A DNA stretch of 64,000 nucleotides from Franconibacter pulveris DSM 19144 (GCA_000621185.1 KK211223.1:393077-457076); one strand, 5' to 3'. Positions 35,963 through 48,823 are shown, numbered from the stretch's first letter. Notes: generated by a model not told the origin, from the letters alone. Translations and numbers: made by a program.

Positions 35963-36784
35963 TTAGCTCTCCTTCGAGGGAGGATTGTCGGCTAAATAAT
36001 TAGCCATCTGACAATATTGCGCCACAGAAATGTTTTCTGCACGCAGGGCCGGGTCTATCCCGAGCTCCGTCAGCACTTCCGGGCTAAAGAGGTTGCCGAG
36101 GCTGTTGCGGATCGTTTTACGGCGCTGGTTGAACGCCTCTGTCGTCAGGCGGCTCAGCAAACGCAGATCTTTTACCGGGTGCGGCAACTGTGCGTGCGGC
36201 ACCAGGCGAACCACAGCGGAATCCACTTTCGGCGGCGGCGCGAACGCTGTCGGCGGCACTTCCAGCACAGGGATTATCTGACAGTAGTATTGCGCCATAA
36301 CGCTTAAACGACCATACGCTTTACTGTTCGGCCCTGCAACCAGTCGATTTACCACCTCTTTTTGCAACATGAAATGCATGTCGGCAATCGAATCAGTATA
36401 GCTAAACAGATGAAACATCAGCGGCGTGGAGATGTTGTACGGCAGATTGCCGAATACGCGCAGCGGCTGACCAAGCGTGGCAGAGAGCTCGCTGAAGTTC
36501 ATGGTCATCGCATCCTGCTGATAAATGGTCAGCTTAGGCGCAAGGAAAGGGTGCGTTTGCAGACGGGCGGCGAGGTCGCGGTCCAGCTCAATGACCGTGA
36601 GCTTGTCCAGCCGTTCGCCTACCGGCTCGGTCAGCGCGCCGAGACCGGGGCCGATTTCCACCATCGCCTGGCCTTTCTGCGGATTGATGGCGGAGACGAT
36701 GCTGTCGATAACGAACTGGTCGTTAAGAAAGTTTTGCCCGAAGCGTTTGCGGGCTAAATGGCCCTGATGGACTCGATTATTCAT
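35963..36784 (-). CDS. rsmA: 16S rRNA dimethyladenosine transferase
   Basis: 273 residues. [10 protein letters not shown] at the N terminus, the SAM motif [13 protein letters not shown] (42-54) and the adenine-contact motif NLPYNIST define KsgA/RsmA, which dimethylates A1518 and A1519 in the 30S subunit. Overlaps pdxA by four bases, a classical coupling arrangement. Confidence 0.98.
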   Translation of the reverse strand: MNNRVHQGHLARKRFGQNFLNDQFVIDSIVSAINPQKGQAMVEIGPGLGALTEPVGERLDKLTVIELDRDLAARLQTHPFLAPKLTIYQQDAMTMNFSELSATLGQPLRVFGNLPYNISTPLMFHLFSYTDSIADMHFMLQKEVVNRLVAGPNSKAYGRLSVMAQYYCQIIPVLEVPPTAFAPPPKVDSAVVRLVPHAQLPHPVKDLRLLSRLTTEAFNQRRKTIRNSLGNLFSPEVLTELGIDPALRAENISVAQYCQMANYLADNPPSKES

Positions 36785-37776
36785 TCGTTCTTACTGTTTA
36801 AAGTCATCTGGATGGCGAGGTTAAGCGCCGTAATAAAACTGCCGACACTGGCGGTGCCCTGGCCTGCGAGTTCCAGCGCAGTGCCGTGGTCGACCGAGGT
36901 GCGAATAAAGGGCAGACCAAGCGTGATATTAACCGCGCGGCCAAAGCCCTGGTATTTTAGCACGGGCAGCCCTTGATCGTGGTACATCGCCAGTACTGCG
37001 TCGGCGTGGTCGAGGTATTTCGGCTGGAACAGCGTATCGGCAGGGAGCGGGCCGGTGAGGTTCATGCCGCGTGCGCGCATCTCTTCCAGCACAGGGATAA
37101 TCGTGTCTATCTCCTCGGTGCCCATATGACCGCCTTCGCCCGCGTGCGGGTTCAGGCCGCAGACCAGCACATGCGGCTGCGCAATACCGAATTTGCTCTG
37201 CAGATCGTGATACAGCGTGGTGATGATATGACGCAGCAGCTCCGGCGTAATCGCTTCCGGAATTGCTTTAAGCGGCAGATGAGTGGTAGCCAGCGCGACG
37301 CGCAGCTCTTCGGTCGCCAGCATCATCACGACTTTTTCGCTGTGCGAACGCGCTTCAAAAAACTCCGTGTGGCCGATAAACGGGATGCCCGCATCATTAA
37401 TAATGCCTTTATGCACGGGGCCCGTGATGAGCGCGTCGAATTCGCCGTTCAGACAGCCGTCACAGGCGCGCGCCAGCGTCTCTACTACGTAGTCGCTATT
37501 GCGAACATCCAGGACACCCGGAGTAACTGGCTCCCGCAAGGCGACGGGCAGGACGGTCAACGTACCCGCACGTTGCGCAGCGGCAGGCGCATCAGGCGTA
37601 TAGGGAAGGAGCGTTAGCGGCAGACCAAGAAGCGTAGCGCGTTCGGCGAGCAATTCAGGAGAGGCGCAGACGACCAGTTCAGCGGGCCAGTCGCGTTGCG
37701 CCAGCGCGATGACCAGGTCGGGACCAATCCCGGCGGGTTCGCCGGGAGTGAGGGTCACACGAGGGGTGTTTGCCAT
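36781..37776 (-). CDS. pdxA: 4-hydroxythreonine-4-phosphate dehydrogenase
   Basis: 331 residues. The NAD-dependent enzyme of pyridoxal phosphate synthesis. The [13 protein letters not shown]-terminal block, GHTEFFEAR and [14 protein letters not shown] (metal and substrate ligands) are present. The start overlaps the surA stop by one base and the end overlaps rsmA by four bases. Confidence 0.97.
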   Translation of the reverse strand: MANTPRVTLTPGEPAGIGPDLVIALAQRDWPAELVVCASPELLAERATLLGLPLTLLPYTPDAPAAAQRAGTLTVLPVALREPVTPGVLDVRNSDYVVETLARACDGCLNGEFDALITGPVHKGIINDAGIPFIGHTEFFEARSHSEKVVMMLATEELRVALATTHLPLKAIPEAITPELLRHIITTLYHDLQSKFGIAQPHVLVCGLNPHAGEGGHMGTEEIDTIIPVLEEMRARGMNLTGPLPADTLFQPKYLDHADAVLAMYHDQGLPVLKYQGFGRAVNITLGLPFIRTSVDHGTALELAGQGTASVGSFITALNLAIQMTLNSKNE

Positions 37777-39062
37777 TAGTTACTCAGAATTTTGACATAG
37801 GCGCTGGCGCGCTGTTCCTGCATCCAGGTTGCCGCTTCTTCAGAGAATTTACGGTTAAACAGCATGCGATAAGCGCGCTCTTTCTGCGCGGCGTCGGTTT
37901 TATCCACGTTGCGCGTATCCATCAGCTCAATCAAATGCCAGCCGAAAGAAGAGTGCACCGGAGCGCTTAACTGGCCGCGCTGCAGACGGGTCAGCGCATC
38001 GCGGAAGGCCGGATCGTAAACTTCCGGAGAAGCCCAGCCCAGGTCGCCGCCCTGGTTAGCCGAACCTGGATCCTGCGAGAAGGCTTTCGCAGCATCAGCA
38101 AAAGAGGTTTTACCGCTCTTGATATCCGCCGCGATCTCTTCAAGCTTCAGGCGCGCCTGCTGATCGGTCATGATCGGCGAAGGCTTCAGAAGAATATGGC
38201 GCGCATGAACTTCCGTGACGGAAATGCTTTGCGACTGACCGCGCATGTCGTTGACTTTCAGGATGTGGAAACCGACGCCGGAACGGATCGGGCCGACGAT
38301 ATCGCCTTTTTTCGCTGTGCTTAACGCCTGAGCGAAGAGAGAAGGCAGTTCCTGAATGCGCCCCCAGCCCATCTGGCCGCCTTTCAGCGCCTGTTGGTCT
38401 GCGGAATAGGTAATAGCCAGCTTGCCGAAATCACCGCCGTTACGCGCTTCATCGACAATAGAACGCGCCTGCGTTTCTGCTTCATCTACCTGCGCAGAAG
38501 TCGGGTTTTCCGGCAGCGGAATCAGTATGTGGCTCAGGTTCAGTTCAGTGCTGGCATCATTCTGGTTGCCAACCTGCTTCGCCAGCGTTTCCACTTCCTG
38601 CGGCAGGATCGTTACGCGACGGCGCACTTCGTTATTACGCACTTCAGAAATAAGCATTTCTTTGCGGATCTGGTTGCGATAGGTGCTGTAGTTCACCCCT
38701 TCGTAGGCCAGACGGCTGCGCATCTGATCCAAAGACATATTGTTTTGCTTTGCGATATTCGCGATAGCCTGATCAAGCTGTTCGTCAGTTATCTTGACGC
38801 CCATCTTCTGGCCCATCTGCAACATTATCTGATCCATGATCAGACGCTCCAGGATCTGATGACGCAACGTGCTGTCATCAGGAAGCTGCTGCCCCGCCTG
38901 GTTTGCATTGAGCTTTACTGACTGCATCAGGCCATCAACGTCACTTTCCAGCACTACGCCGTTATTCACGACGGCTGCAACTTTATCGACAACCTGCGGC
39001 GCAGCGAAGCTGGTATTCACTACCAAAGTGATACCAAGAAGCAGCGTTTTCCAGTTCTTCAT
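37776..39062 (-). CDS. surA: Periplasmic chaperone and prolyl isomerase SurA
   Basis: 428 residues, the E. coli length. A signal peptide (about 1-20) precedes the N-terminal chaperone domain ([19 protein letters not shown]). Two parvulin domains lie near 171-272 ([11 protein letters not shown]) and 282-382 ([11 protein letters not shown]), followed by the C-terminal helix ([18 protein letters not shown]). It guides outer-membrane beta-barrels such as LptD, encoded just upstream, to BAM. Confidence 0.98.
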   Translation of the reverse strand: MKNWKTLLLGITLVVNTSFAAPQVVDKVAAVVNNGVVLESDVDGLMQSVKLNANQAGQQLPDDSTLRHQILERLIMDQIMLQMGQKMGVKITDEQLDQAIANIAKQNNMSLDQMRSRLAYEGVNYSTYRNQIRKEMLISEVRNNEVRRRVTILPQEVETLAKQVGNQNDASTELNLSHILIPLPENPTSAQVDEAETQARSIVDEARNGGDFGKLAITYSADQQALKGGQMGWGRIQELPSLFAQALSTAKKGDIVGPIRSGVGFHILKVNDMRGQSQSISVTEVHARHILLKPSPIMTDQQARLKLEEIAADIKSGKTSFADAAKAFSQDPGSANQGGDLGWASPEVYDPAFRDALTRLQRGQLSAPVHSSFGWHLIELMDTRNVDKTDAAQKERAYRMLFNRKFSEEAATWMQEQRASAYVKILSN

Positions 39063-39113
39063 ACCTTTTCCATTTCGATTAACCGCAAAGCGGATTACGT
39101 TTAATTCAGTGCA

Positions 39114-41477
39114 TTACAGCGAGCTTTGGTACGGCAAAATGTTGGAGCGCAGCATCTGATGCGTGCCGAGACCATAGTTGGAGCTCAGGCCGCGCAGCTC
39201 GATGTTGAAACCGAACACTTCGTCATACTTGCTCTGATCTTTTTCCCAACCGTTAATCTTCCGCTCATAACCGACACGGATGGCATAGCAGCAGGAGTTA
39301 TATTGCACGCCCAGCATCTGGTCGGCTGGTTTGCTGGCGTTGGTGTCATAGTAATAGGCTCCAACCACAGACCAGCGATCGACAACAGGCCAGCTCGCGG
39401 TTACGCCTACCTGGTTAATGCCCTCTTTATATTGCTCAACAGTAGAGTAGGAAGGCAGCGTCGCCTGGATATACTCCGGGCTGGCGTAACGGTAGTTCAA
39501 CTGCAGCAACCGGTCTTCATCGCGGCGATACTCAATCACGCCGTTGCCCGTCGCCACGTTGTTAAGCCGCGCGTCATACTGTACGCCGCCGCGCAAGCCC
39601 CACCGGTCGCTGATGCGCCAGTAAGTATCTCCCGCCCATACCATCGAGCCGGTCTCTTTGTCTTTCTCCCAGTTAATGTTGTCATCACCGGTACGGGACT
39701 CGGTGAAATAGTAGATTTGACCAACAGAAACGTTAAAACGTTCAACGGACTTATCGTCATAAACGCGGGATGTGACGCCGGTCGTTACCTGGTTGGCGGA
39801 AGCGATGCGGTCCAGGCCGCCGTAGGTGCGGTCGCGGAATAGGCCGGAATAGTCAGACTGCAGCAGCGAAGAGTCGTAGTTATTGATGGTGCTCTGGTCG
39901 CGATAAGGGATGTAAAGATACTGCGCGCGCGGCTCCAGCGTTTGCGTATAACCTTCAGCAAGCGAACTGAAATCACGTTCAAAGACCATCTTACCGTCAA
40001 CTTTAAACTGCGGGAGGACGCGATTGACGGAATCTTCCAGGTTGTTGGCCGCCGCGTTATTACCACCCAGATAGTTACGATAGCGCTCCAGATTATCCTG
40101 CTGATAATGCGTCGCCATCAGCTTGGCTTCGGTGTTAATGCTGCCCCAGTCATTGGAGAGCGGCAGGTTGATGGTCGGTTCCAGATGCAGACGTGTCGCT
40201 TCCGGGTAGTTTTCGTTTACGTTGGTAAACTTCACCGCCTGCGCATAAAGACGCGTATCGAAAGGCCCTACGTCATTCTGGTAGAAGTTAACGTCAAGCT
40301 GCGGCAACGAGCGGTAGGTGTTGCCGATATTGTTAAATACCTGAAAATCACGCGCCGAGAGGCGGGCATCGAAATTTTCCACCGCATAGCCCACGCTGAA
40401 GAATTGTGTCGCGTAGCCGTCGGTGCTTGAGCCGTATTTAGTAGTAAAATCATTGAAATAGCGATCGTCGCTGACCTTGGTATAGTCAACGTTGAAGCGC
40501 CATACCTGATCCAGCACGCCCGCATGCTGCCAATAGAACAGCCAGCGGTGCTCGTTATCATCGGTGCGAGTGGTATCGTCCCGGTAGACATCATCGGAAG
40601 GCAGGTAATCAAACTCCATCAGGCCAACGCCCGCCTGCGTCAGATAACGAAACTCGTTCTGCCACTGGACGTTGCCGCGCTTTTCAATGTAATGCGGCGT
40701 AATCGTCGCATCGAAGTTAGGCGCGATATTCCAGTAGTAGGGAAGAGTGAACTCGAACCCATTGTTGGTACCGTATTTCGCATTCGGAATAAGGAAACCG
40801 GAGCGGCGTTTATCGCCTATGGGCAGTTGCAGATAAGGGCTGTAAAAGACCGGAACCGGGCCCAGCTTGAAGCGGGCGTTCCAGATTTCCGCGACCTGCT
40901 CTTCACGATCGTGAATAACTTCGCTGCCCACAACGCTCCAGGTGTCGGAACCCGGCAGACAGGAGGTAAACGTACCGTTTTCGAGTATGGTGTAACGGTT
41001 TTCGCCTCGCTGTTTCATGAGGTCGGCGGTGCCGCGGCCCTGACGCCCTACCATCTGGTAGTCGCCTTCCCAGACGTTAGTGTCTTTGGTGTTGAGATTC
41101 GACCAGGCTTTCGGACCTTTCAGGATGACCTGATTGTCGTCATAGTGCACATTACCCAGGGCGTCGACCGTACGCACCGGATCCGGCTGGCCTTCTACCT
41201 GTTTCTGATGCAACTGAACTTCGTCAGCCTGAAGCCGACCGTTACCTTGTTGAATATCCACATTGCCGCTGAATACCGCGTCGTCAGGGTAGTTTCCCTT
41301 TGCGCTATCGGCATTGATAGTTACGGGTAGCTGGTTTGGCTCGCCTTGTACCAGAGGGCGGTTATAGCTGGGCACGCCGAGCTTACACTGTGAAGCGAGA
41401 TCGGCAGCCATCCCTTGTTGGCTATAGAGGGCTGTGCCAATCATCGTGGCCAGCAAGGTGGGAATACGTTTTTTCAT
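39114..41477 (-). CDS. lptD: LPS assembly outer-membrane protein LptD
   Basis: 787 residues from the ATG at 41477 (MKKRIPTLL); a longer frame starting at 41504 adds nine residues before the signal peptide and is rejected. Signal peptide 1-24, periplasmic jellyroll, then a 26-stranded barrel. The four Cys needed for interdomain disulfides are present: C31, C173 and an adjacent pair near 727-728. It inserts LPS in the outer leaflet with LptE. First gene of the minus-strand series; surA follows after 51 bases. Confidence 0.98.
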   Translation of the reverse strand: MKKRIPTLLATMIGTALYSQQGMAADLASQCKLGVPSYNRPLVQGEPNQLPVTINADSAKGNYPDDAVFSGNVDIQQGNGRLQADEVQLHQKQVEGQPDPVRTVDALGNVHYDDNQVILKGPKAWSNLNTKDTNVWEGDYQMVGRQGRGTADLMKQRGENRYTILENGTFTSCLPGSDTWSVVGSEVIHDREEQVAEIWNARFKLGPVPVFYSPYLQLPIGDKRRSGFLIPNAKYGTNNGFEFTLPYYWNIAPNFDATITPHYIEKRGNVQWQNEFRYLTQAGVGLMEFDYLPSDDVYRDDTTRTDDNEHRWLFYWQHAGVLDQVWRFNVDYTKVSDDRYFNDFTTKYGSSTDGYATQFFSVGYAVENFDARLSARDFQVFNNIGNTYRSLPQLDVNFYQNDVGPFDTRLYAQAVKFTNVNENYPEATRLHLEPTINLPLSNDWGSINTEAKLMATHYQQDNLERYRNYLGGNNAAANNLEDSVNRVLPQFKVDGKMVFERDFSSLAEGYTQTLEPRAQYLYIPYRDQSTINNYDSSLLQSDYSGLFRDRTYGGLDRIASANQVTTGVTSRVYDDKSVERFNVSVGQIYYFTESRTGDDNINWEKDKETGSMVWAGDTYWRISDRWGLRGGVQYDARLNNVATGNGVIEYRRDEDRLLQLNYRYASPEYIQATLPSYSTVEQYKEGINQVGVTASWPVVDRWSVVGAYYYDTNASKPADQMLGVQYNSCCYAIRVGYERKINGWEKDQSKYDEVFGFNIELRGLSSNYGLGTHQMLRSNILPYQSSL

Positions 41478-41661
41478 ACGTGTTATTCGTTGTTCCGTCA
41501 TCATTGGCTTGGCGCCGGCAAACGGTCAGAGACTAACTTACTCATCACCACAGCGCTAGTGTTAATCCTGCCCGCTTTCGAGCCTCTGTGTTAGGCACGG
41601 CTTAGAATGACGGGTATGATAAAGCAAATTCTAGCCGACGGCATGACGATTTGGGGAGTAT

Positions 41662-42480
41662 ATGCAGTATTGGGGAAAAGTGGTTGGCGTGGCGATAGCG
41701 CTGCTGATGGGCGGCGGTTTCTGGGGCGCCGTCATCGGCTTGCTGATAGGCCACATGTTTGATAAAGCGCAAAGTCGTCGTACCGTCTGGTTTGCCAGCC
41801 AGCGCGAGCGTCAGTCGCTCTTTTTCAGCACTACCTTTGAGGTTATGGGGCATCTGACTAAATCCAAGGGGCGAGTGACCGAGGCGGATATCCATATCGC
41901 CACGCTGCTGATGGACCGAATGAACCTTCACGGCGAGTCGCGCCGCGCGGCGCAGCATGCTTTTCGCGTTGGCAAAGAAAACGGCTATCCGCTGCGGGAA
42001 AAAATGCGCCAGCTCAGGAGCGTCTGTTTTGGCCGCTTCGACCTGATTCGGATGTTTCTGGAAATTCAGATTCAGGCGGCTTTTGCCGATGGCACGCTTC
42101 ACCCAAACGAGCGCGAAGTGCTGTATGTCATCGCAGAAGAGCTGGGCATCTCACGCGTGCAGTTCGACCAGTTCCTGCGCATGATGCAGGGCGGCGCGCA
42201 GTTCAACGGCGGGTACCAGCAGCAGTCGCAGCAGAATGGCGGCTGGCAGCAGGCGCAGCGCGGTCCAACGCTTGAAGATGCCTGCAACGTATTAGGCGTG
42301 AAGGCCACGGATGACATGACCACCATTAAGCGCGCCTACCGCAAGCTGATGAGCGAACATCACCCGGACAAGCTGGTCGCAAAAGGGCTGCCGCCTGAAA
42401 TGATGCAGATGGCCAAGCAAAAAGCGCAGGAAATTCAAAAGGCGTACGATCTCATTAAGGCCGCGAAAGGGGTCAAGTAA
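41662..42480 (+). CDS. djlA: Membrane-anchored DnaJ-like protein DjlA
   Basis: 272 residues. One N-terminal membrane span (about 7-30, with the glycine-rich dimer motif), a TerB-like central domain, a Gln/Gly-rich spacer ([13 protein letters not shown]) and a C-terminal J domain with HPD at 234-236. It recruits DnaK at the inner membrane and, when overproduced in E. coli, induces capsule genes through Rcs. GGGGAG precedes the ATG. Divergent from lptD. Confidence 0.97.
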   Translation: MQYWGKVVGVAIALLMGGGFWGAVIGLLIGHMFDKAQSRRTVWFASQRERQSLFFSTTFEVMGHLTKSKGRVTEADIHIATLLMDRMNLHGESRRAAQHAFRVGKENGYPLREKMRQLRSVCFGRFDLIRMFLEIQIQAAFADGTLHPNEREVLYVIAEELGISRVQFDQFLRMMQGGAQFNGGYQQQSQQNGGWQQAQRGPTLEDACNVLGVKATDDMTTIKRAYRKLMSEHHPDKLVAKGLPPEMMQMAKQKAQEIQKAYDLIKAAKGVK

Positions 42481-42504
42481 GCGCGCTTTGATGCTCCATC
42501 CCCG

Positions 42505-42527
42505 TCCTCTCCTCTACGAGGAGAGGA
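42505..42527. other. Hairpin after djlA
   Basis: TCCTCTCCTC (42505-42514) pairs with GAGGAGAGGA (42518-42527) with a 3-base loop. No T run follows directly, so termination is uncertain. Confidence 0.55.
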
Positions 42528-42606
42528 GGCCAATCTCTTTATTATGGCGCAATCAACTGGCGTATTTGCAGGCCGAACAGGCGCAGCGCCGCCGACCTTT
42601 CACGGC

Positions 42607-42634
42607 AGTGATGTTTCAAAAGTGATGTTTCAAA
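42607..42634. repeat. Perfect 14-bp tandem direct repeat
   Basis: AGTGATGTTTCAAA occurs twice without spacer (42607-42620 and 42621-42634) in the djlA-rluA gap. It looks like a recent slippage duplication in non-coding DNA. Confidence 0.9.
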
Positions 42635-42696
42635 AAAGGTTGCCGCTTTTGTCAGGTGGGTGAGCAGAGCGCTACCCACCTTATACTGTTGCGGCG

Positions 42697-43353
42697 TCAG
42701 AAATCCGCAGGGGCGCGGAAGGTCATAGACGAGCCGTAGGCGGGATGGGTGATGGTCAGCGACTCCGCGTGCAATAACAGGCGGTCCGCCAGCGCGAACG
42801 CTTGCGGCGTGGCATAGAACTTATCGCCGAGAATCGGATGACCAAGCGCCATCATATGTACGCGCAGTTGATGCGAACGCCCGGTAATGGGTTTCAGCAA
42901 TACGCGCGCAGTGTTATCCGGCGCGTATTCCAGCACTTCATATTCCGTCTGCGCCGCCTTGCCGGTTTCATAACACACTTTTTGCTTCGGCCGGTTCGGC
43001 CAGTCGCAAATCAGCGGTAAATCCACCAGCCCTTCGGCCTTCGCGGGATGGCCCCACACCCGCGCCACGTACTGCTTTTTCGGCTCCCGCTCGCGGAACT
43101 GGCGTTTAAGCTCCCGCTCCGCCGCTTTGGTGAGGGCAACCACAATCACCCCGCTGGTCGCCATGTCCAGACGATGCACGGATTCCGCCTGCGGGAAATC
43201 GCGCTGGATGCGCGTCATCACGCTGTCTCTGTGCTCTTCGAGACGGCCCGGCACGGAGAGCAGGCCGCTCGGTTTATTGACCACCATAATATGGTCATCC
43301 TGATAAAGGATGACCAGCCAGGGGTCCTGCGGCGGATGGTAAGATTCGAGCAT
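42697..43353 (-). CDS. rluA: Dual-specificity 23S rRNA/tRNA pseudouridine synthase RluA
   Basis: 218 residues. The catalytic aspartate is D63 in VHRLDMATSGV; LLKPITGRSHQLRVHM is the RluA C-terminal block. It makes pseudouridine 746 in 23S rRNA and 32 in several tRNAs. Lies 13 bases downstream of rapA on the same strand. An inverted repeat GGTGGGT / ACCCACC (42655-42661, 42674-42680) just past its stop lacks a T run. Confidence 0.97.
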   Translation of the reverse strand: MLESYHPPQDPWLVILYQDDHIMVVNKPSGLLSVPGRLEEHRDSVMTRIQRDFPQAESVHRLDMATSGVIVVALTKAAERELKRQFREREPKKQYVARVWGHPAKAEGLVDLPLICDWPNRPKQKVCYETGKAAQTEYEVLEYAPDNTARVLLKPITGRSHQLRVHMMALGHPILGDKFYATPQAFALADRLLLHAESLTITHPAYGSSMTFRAPADF

Positions 43354-43366
43354 CGTCCGGCTCCGT

Positions 43367-46273
43367 TTACTGATGCGTTACGACAATAAGACGCAGCGCG
43401 TCCAGACGCCAGCTCGCCTCGTCGAGGCTCTCCAGCACCTGCTGGCGATTCGTCTCAATGGCGCTCAGCTCATCATCGCGAATGTTTGGGTTCACCGCCC
43501 GCAACGCTTCCAGGCGAGAAAGCTCCGAGGAAAGTTTCTCATCCGCCTCTTCGCGCGCCGCCGCGATCAGCGCCTGCGCCGCTTTCTCTACCTGAACTTC
43601 CGCCAGTTGCAGAATGGCGTGCACATCCTGCTGCACCGCGTTCACCAGCTTGCTGCCGGTATGGCGATTCACCGCGCTCAGCTGGCGGTTGAAGCTTTCA
43701 AACTCCACCTGCGAAGCCAGGTTAGTGCCATTTTTATCCACCAGCATGCGCACCGGGGTCGGCGGCAGGAAGCGATTGAGCTGTAGTTGTTTTGGCGCTT
43801 TCGCCTCGACGACATACATCAGCTCCAGCAGCAGCGTTCCTACCGGCAGCGCCTTGTTCTTCAGCAGCGAAAGCGCGCTGCTGCCCGTATCGCCGGAGAG
43901 GATAAGATCCAGGCCATTGCGAATCAGCGGATGTTCCCAGGTAATAAACTGCGCGTCTTCGCGGGAAAGCGCCACGTCACGGTTGAAGGTAATGGTGCAG
44001 CCGTCTTCCGGCAGGCCCGGAAAATCGGGCACCAGCATATGATCGGAAGGGGTAAGCACAATCATATGCTCGCCGCGGTCATCCTGGTTAATGCCGATAA
44101 TATCGAACAGGTTCATGGCGAAGTTCACGAGGCTCGTGTCGTTATCCTGGCCGGCGATCTCCTCTGCCAGGCGCTGCGCTTTCTCGCCGCCGTTGGAGTG
44201 GATCTCCAGCAGGCGGTCGCGACCCTGCTCCAGCTGCGTCTTCAGCGCTTCATGCTGCTCGCGGCAGGATTTGATGAGCTCGTCGAAGCCTTCTGTCTCT
44301 TCCGGCGCGGCGAGGTAGCCGATAAGCGAATCGTAAACGCTGTCATAAATCGCGCGGCCGGTCGGGCAGGTGTGTTCGAAAGCGTCCAGCCCTTCGTGGT
44401 ACCAGCGCACCAGCACCGACTGCGCGGTTTTTTCCAGATAAGGCACATGGATCTGGATATCGTGCATCTGGCCGATACGATCCAGACGGCCGATGCGCTG
44501 CTCCAGCAGATCGGGGTTAAACGGCAGGTCGAACATCACCAGCTGGCTGGCGAACTGGAAGTTACGGCCTTCGGAGCCGATTTCCGAGCAGAGCAACACC
44601 TGCGCGCCGGTATCCTCTTCGGCAAACCAGGCGGCGGCGCGGTCGCGCTCGATAATCGACATGCCTTCATGGAACACGGCGGCGCGAATGCCTTCCCGCT
44701 CGCGCAGCACCTGCTCCAGCTGCAACGCCGTGGCCGCTTTTGCGCAGATAACCAGCACTTTCTGCGAGCGGTGGCTGGTAAGGTAGCCCATCAGCCATTC
44801 CACGCGCGGATCGAAGTTCCACCAGGTGCCGCTGTCGCCTTCGAACTCCTGATAAATTTGCTCCGGGTAGAGCATATCGCGGGCGCGATCTTCCACCGAT
44901 TTGCGGGCGCCCATAATGCCCGAAACTTTAATCGCCGTCTGGTACTGGGTCGGCAGCGGCAGTCTGATGGTATGCAGCTCGCGTTTCGGGAAACCTTTCA
45001 CGCCGTTGCGGGTGTTGCGAAACAGCACGCGGCTGGTGCCGTGGCGGTCCATCAGCATATCGATAAGCTCATGGCGGGCATCTTCGGCGCCGTCGCGGTT
45101 GCTGTTGGCGGTCTGCAGCAGCGGTTCGATATCCTGCTCGCCAATCAGATCGCTTAAGGTATTGAGTTCTTCGTTGCTGAGCTTGTTGCCGGCGAGCAGC
45201 AGCGCCACGGCGTCGGCCACCGGACGGTAATTTTTCTGCTCTTCGACAAACTGCGCAAAGTCGTGAAAACGGTTCGGGTCCAGCAGGCGCAGGCGGGCGA
45301 AATGGCTTTCCATGCCCAGCTGTTCCGGCGTGGCGGTCAGCAGCAGTACGCCCGGTACCTGCTCGGCCAGCTGTTCAATTGCCTGATACTCGCGGCTCGG
45401 CGCGCCTTCGCTCCAGACCAGGTGGTGCGCTTCGTCGACCACCAGCAAATCCCACTGCGCTTCGCACAGGTGCTCCAGTCGCTGCTTGTTGCGGCGCACG
45501 AAATCGAGCGAGCAGATCACCAGCTGTTCCGTATCGAACGGGTTATCCGATTCATGCTGCGCTTCGGTGTAGCGTTCATCGTCAAACAGGGCGAAGCGCA
45601 GGTTAAAGCGGCGCAGCATCTCTACCAGCCACTGGTGTTGCAGCGTTTCCGGCACCACGATCAGCACGCGCTCGGCAGCCCCGGAGAGCAGTTGCTGGTG
45701 AATAATCATGCCCGCTTCGATGGTTTTCCCAAGGCCCACTTCATCCGCCAGCAGCACGCGGGGCGCATGGCGGCGGCCCACGTCGTGGGCAATATTGAGC
45801 TGGTGAGGGATAAGATTGGTGCGCTGGCCGCGCAGGCCGCTCCACGGCATGCGGTACTGTTCGCTCTGGTATTTACGGGCGCGATAGCGCAGGGCGAAGC
45901 GATCCATGCGGTCAAGCTGGCCGGCGAACAGGCGATCCTGCGGCTTGCTGAACACCAGCTTGCTGTCGAGCAGCACTTCGCGCAGCATCACGTTCGCTTC
46001 CTGCGTATCCAGACGAGTGCCGATATAGGCCAGAAGGCCGTTCTCTTCCTTTACTTCATCCACTTTCAACTGCCAGCCTTCATGGCTGGTCACGGTGTCG
46101 CCCGGGTTAAACATCACGCGGGTGATGGGGGAGTCATTTCGGGCATACAGACGATTTTCACCGGTAGCCGGGAAAAGCAGGGTGACCATGCGGGCATCAA
46201 TCGCCACTACGGTTCCCAGTCCCAGTTCGCTCTCCGTATCGCTGATCCAGCGTTGACCAAGTGTAAAAGGCAT
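43367..46273 (-). CDS. rapA: RNA polymerase-associated ATPase RapA (HepA)
   Basis: 968 residues, the E. coli length. SWI2/SNF2 helicase-like: Walker [10 protein letters not shown] (176-184), DEAH (280-283), and motif VI near [13 protein letters not shown]. It recycles RNA polymerase stalled after termination. The N-terminal Tudor-like domains ([17 protein letters not shown]) contact polymerase. Single promoter presumably in 46274-46406, which also contains a 7-bp hairpin (46320-46339). Confidence 0.98.
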   Translation of the reverse strand: MPFTLGQRWISDTESELGLGTVVAIDARMVTLLFPATGENRLYARNDSPITRVMFNPGDTVTSHEGWQLKVDEVKEENGLLAYIGTRLDTQEANVMLREVLLDSKLVFSKPQDRLFAGQLDRMDRFALRYRARKYQSEQYRMPWSGLRGQRTNLIPHQLNIAHDVGRRHAPRVLLADEVGLGKTIEAGMIIHQQLLSGAAERVLIVVPETLQHQWLVEMLRRFNLRFALFDDERYTEAQHESDNPFDTEQLVICSLDFVRRNKQRLEHLCEAQWDLLVVDEAHHLVWSEGAPSREYQAIEQLAEQVPGVLLLTATPEQLGMESHFARLRLLDPNRFHDFAQFVEEQKNYRPVADAVALLLAGNKLSNEELNTLSDLIGEQDIEPLLQTANSNRDGAEDARHELIDMLMDRHGTSRVLFRNTRNGVKGFPKRELHTIRLPLPTQYQTAIKVSGIMGARKSVEDRARDMLYPEQIYQEFEGDSGTWWNFDPRVEWLMGYLTSHRSQKVLVICAKAATALQLEQVLREREGIRAAVFHEGMSIIERDRAAAWFAEEDTGAQVLLCSEIGSEGRNFQFASQLVMFDLPFNPDLLEQRIGRLDRIGQMHDIQIHVPYLEKTAQSVLVRWYHEGLDAFEHTCPTGRAIYDSVYDSLIGYLAAPEETEGFDELIKSCREQHEALKTQLEQGRDRLLEIHSNGGEKAQRLAEEIAGQDNDTSLVNFAMNLFDIIGINQDDRGEHMIVLTPSDHMLVPDFPGLPEDGCTITFNRDVALSREDAQFITWEHPLIRNGLDLILSGDTGSSALSLLKNKALPVGTLLLELMYVVEAKAPKQLQLNRFLPPTPVRMLVDKNGTNLASQVEFESFNRQLSAVNRHTGSKLVNAVQQDVHAILQLAEVQVEKAAQALIAAAREEADEKLSSELSRLEALRAVNPNIRDDELSAIETNRQQVLESLDEASWRLDALRLIVVTHQ

Positions 46274-46406
46274 ATATCGGCTCTATTCTCGTTACAAATT
46301 TGCAGGCAATAGTATGACTCCCGCCTGCGAAGAGGCGGGGGGTCGAGATTGGGTACGGTTTTGGAAAGGGCGCTATGGTACTGGATGGCAACGCATTCGT
46401 CACCTG

Positions 46407-48767
46407 TCAAAATAGCCCTAACTGCCCCGTCATCAGTGTAGCAAAGTCATCCTCAAGGAAAGGTAAAATGCCTTGCGCAATAGGCTGAAGCTGTTTTTCC
46501 AGATAGTGGTCGTAGTCAAGCGGCGAGCGTTGATAATCGACCGGCTCAGGACCGTTGGTGGTCCAGACATATTTAATGGTGCCCCGGTTTTGGTACTGCG
46601 CCGGGCGGCCAAGCTTCAGGTTCTCTTCATCCGCAAGCCTTGCGGCGCGCACGTGTGGCGGCACGTTGCGCTGGTATTCAGCCAGCGGCCTGCGCAGCCG
46701 TTTGCGATAGACCAGCTGGTCATCAAGTTCGCCGGCCATCAACTTTGCGATAGTCTCGCGCACAAAATCCTGATAGGGCTCCTTGCGAAAAACCCGCAGG
46801 TAAAGATGCTGCTGGAACTGCTGGGCGAGCGGCGTCCAGTCGGTGCGCACCGTCTCTAAGCCCTTAAAAACCATGCGCTGGCTTTCGCCTTCCTGAATAA
46901 GCCCGGCGTAGCGCTTTTTGCTGCCAAGCTCCGCGCCGCGGATGGTTGGCATCAGGAAGCGGCAGAAGTGCGTTTCGAACTCCAGCTCCAGCGCGCTGGT
47001 TAGCCCCAGGGTTTGCTGTAAATGCGCGCGCCACCAGGCGTTGACATGCTCCACCAGCTGTTGGCCGATGCGCGCGGCCTCCGCTTCGCTATGAGGGGTT
47101 TTAAGCCAGACGAAGGTGGAATCCGTATCGCCATAAATCACCTCATACCCTTGCGCTTCAATCAGTTCGCGGGTCTGGCGCATGATCTCATGGCCGCGCA
47201 TGGTAATTGAGGAGGCGAGGCGCGGGTCGAAGAAGCGACAGGCGCTGGTGCCAAGCACGCCATACAGGGCGTTCATGATAATTTTCAGCGCCTGGGAAAG
47301 CGGCTTATTGCCCTGGCGCTTCGCCTCTTCGCGTCCCTGCCAGATTTGCGTCACTATCTCCGGCAGGCAGTGGTTAACGCGTGAGAACCGCGCGCCGATA
47401 AAGCCTTCAATGCTGTGCTGCTGATCAGGCTCCGCGAGCCCTTCCACCAGTCCCACCGGGTCTATTAAAAAAGTGCGAATAATCGACGGATAAAGACTTT
47501 TGTAATCCAGCACCAGCACGGAGTCATACAAGCCGGGACGGGAATCCATCACGTAACCGCCAGGGCTTGCCTGCGGCGGCACGTCGCCGAGATTGGGCGC
47601 GACGAAGCCTGCACGGTGCATGCGCGGAAAATAGAGATGGCTGAAAGAGGCGACGGAGCCGCCGTGGCGGTCCGCCGGCAGGCCGTTTACCGTCGCTCGC
47701 TCCAGCAAAAAGGGCATCAGCTCGGTTTTATGGAAGATACGCGTCACCAGTTCGCAATCTTTTAGGTTATAGGTGGCGAGCGCCGGCTTATCTTCGGCGA
47801 AACGGCGGTCTATCTCCGCCATACGGTGCCACGGATCGTCGATGGCTTTGCCCTCGCCCAGTAGTTCTTGCGACACCGATTCCAGCGAGAAAGAGGAGAA
47901 ATTCCAGAACGCGGATTTTAGCGCGTCGATGCCGTCGATAATCAGCCGGCCCGCGGCCTGGGCAAAAAAGACGCCGTTTTTGAAGCCATGTTCGCGCCAC
48001 TCCAGCTCGCTGTTTCCGCGCCCCAGGCGCAGCGGCACGCCGTAACGTTCGGCATGTTTTTGCAGCATGCGCAGGTCAAACTGCACCACGTTCCAGCCTA
48101 TCAGCACGTCGGGGTCATGCTGCGCAAACCAGGCGTTGAGTTTCTCAATCAACTGCGGACGGCTTGCCACATAGTCAAGCTGAAAGTCGAGCGCGCTGGC
48201 GTCGCCGTTTTCCGGACCCAGCATATAAACCACGCGCTGACCACAGCCTTCAAGCCCGATGCAGTAGAGTTCGCCATGGCGGTTCGTTTCGATATCCAGC
48301 GACACCCATTTCAGCGGGGGACGGTAGTGCGGATTCGGCTTCAGGCGCGCGTTGCTTAACATCGCGCCCTGCGGCTCGCCGCTCACCCACACCGGCGCGG
48401 TGATGAAGCGTTCCATTAAAAAACGCTCTGGCGGGCGAATATCTGCTTCATAGAGCGTAACGCCGTGTTCGCGCAGCAGTTTTTCCAGGCGCATCAGCTG
48501 GCGGTGGGAGCGACAGTAAAGCCCGCAGACAGGCTGATGATGAAAATCTTTAAGGGCGAGCGGCGCAAGGCGCGCATCGCTTTCATTCGCCAGCAGACGC
48601 TGCGCCTGGGCACGCTGAGCTTCGGGGATAAATGCGACGGATTCCTGCGGCGGCAGGCGAACCTTCAGCGGGCCGTCATCGGTCGCCAGCCAAAATTCCA
48701 CTTCCGTACCTTGCGTGCTATCCCGCCAGTGGCGGGTCAATATAAAACCCTGACGCGCTTCAGACAC
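46407..48767 (-). CDS. polB: DNA polymerase II
   Basis: 786 residues if the GTG at 48767 is used; it has a GGGA ribosome site nearby and best matches the E. coli start. A GTG five codons further upstream (48782) is open but has no ribosome site. Family B polymerase: the exonuclease acidic motif SLDIETN, the polymerase motif [14 protein letters not shown], and [10 protein letters not shown] with the metal aspartates. SOS-induced repair and translesion polymerase. Promoter and LexA box at 48798-48839. Confidence 0.97.
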   Translation of the reverse strand: MSEARQGFILTRHWRDSTQGTEVEFWLATDDGPLKVRLPPQESVAFIPEAQRAQAQRLLANESDARLAPLALKDFHHQPVCGLYCRSHRQLMRLEKLLREHGVTLYEADIRPPERFLMERFITAPVWVSGEPQGAMLSNARLKPNPHYRPPLKWVSLDIETNRHGELYCIGLEGCGQRVVYMLGPENGDASALDFQLDYVASRPQLIEKLNAWFAQHDPDVLIGWNVVQFDLRMLQKHAERYGVPLRLGRGNSELEWREHGFKNGVFFAQAAGRLIIDGIDALKSAFWNFSSFSLESVSQELLGEGKAIDDPWHRMAEIDRRFAEDKPALATYNLKDCELVTRIFHKTELMPFLLERATVNGLPADRHGGSVASFSHLYFPRMHRAGFVAPNLGDVPPQASPGGYVMDSRPGLYDSVLVLDYKSLYPSIIRTFLIDPVGLVEGLAEPDQQHSIEGFIGARFSRVNHCLPEIVTQIWQGREEAKRQGNKPLSQALKIIMNALYGVLGTSACRFFDPRLASSITMRGHEIMRQTRELIEAQGYEVIYGDTDSTFVWLKTPHSEAEAARIGQQLVEHVNAWWRAHLQQTLGLTSALELEFETHFCRFLMPTIRGAELGSKKRYAGLIQEGESQRMVFKGLETVRTDWTPLAQQFQQHLYLRVFRKEPYQDFVRETIAKLMAGELDDQLVYRKRLRRPLAEYQRNVPPHVRAARLADEENLKLGRPAQYQNRGTIKYVWTTNGPEPVDYQRSPLDYDHYLEKQLQPIAQGILPFLEDDFATLMTGQLGLF

Positions 48768-48786
48768 ACCGTTATCCCGCACAAAA

Positions 48787-48811
48787 AACCAGGCCTGATT
48801 ATAGCCTGGTT
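48787..48811 (-). terminator. Hairpin downstream of the DUF218 gene, enclosing the polB -10 box
   Basis: On the plus strand AACCAGGC (48787-48794) and GCCTGGTT (48804-48811) form an 8-bp stem. Read on the minus strand it ends in T6 and is a rho-independent terminator for the gene at 48832. The loop contains TATAAT (48803-48798, minus strand), a perfect -10 box suited to polB. Confidence 0.75.
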
Positions 48812-48823
48812 TGGGCTATTTTG

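Noticed and set aside
43787-45157. A 456-codon open frame antisense to rapA
   Set aside because: Shadow of a highly biased gene; no start context and no similarity.
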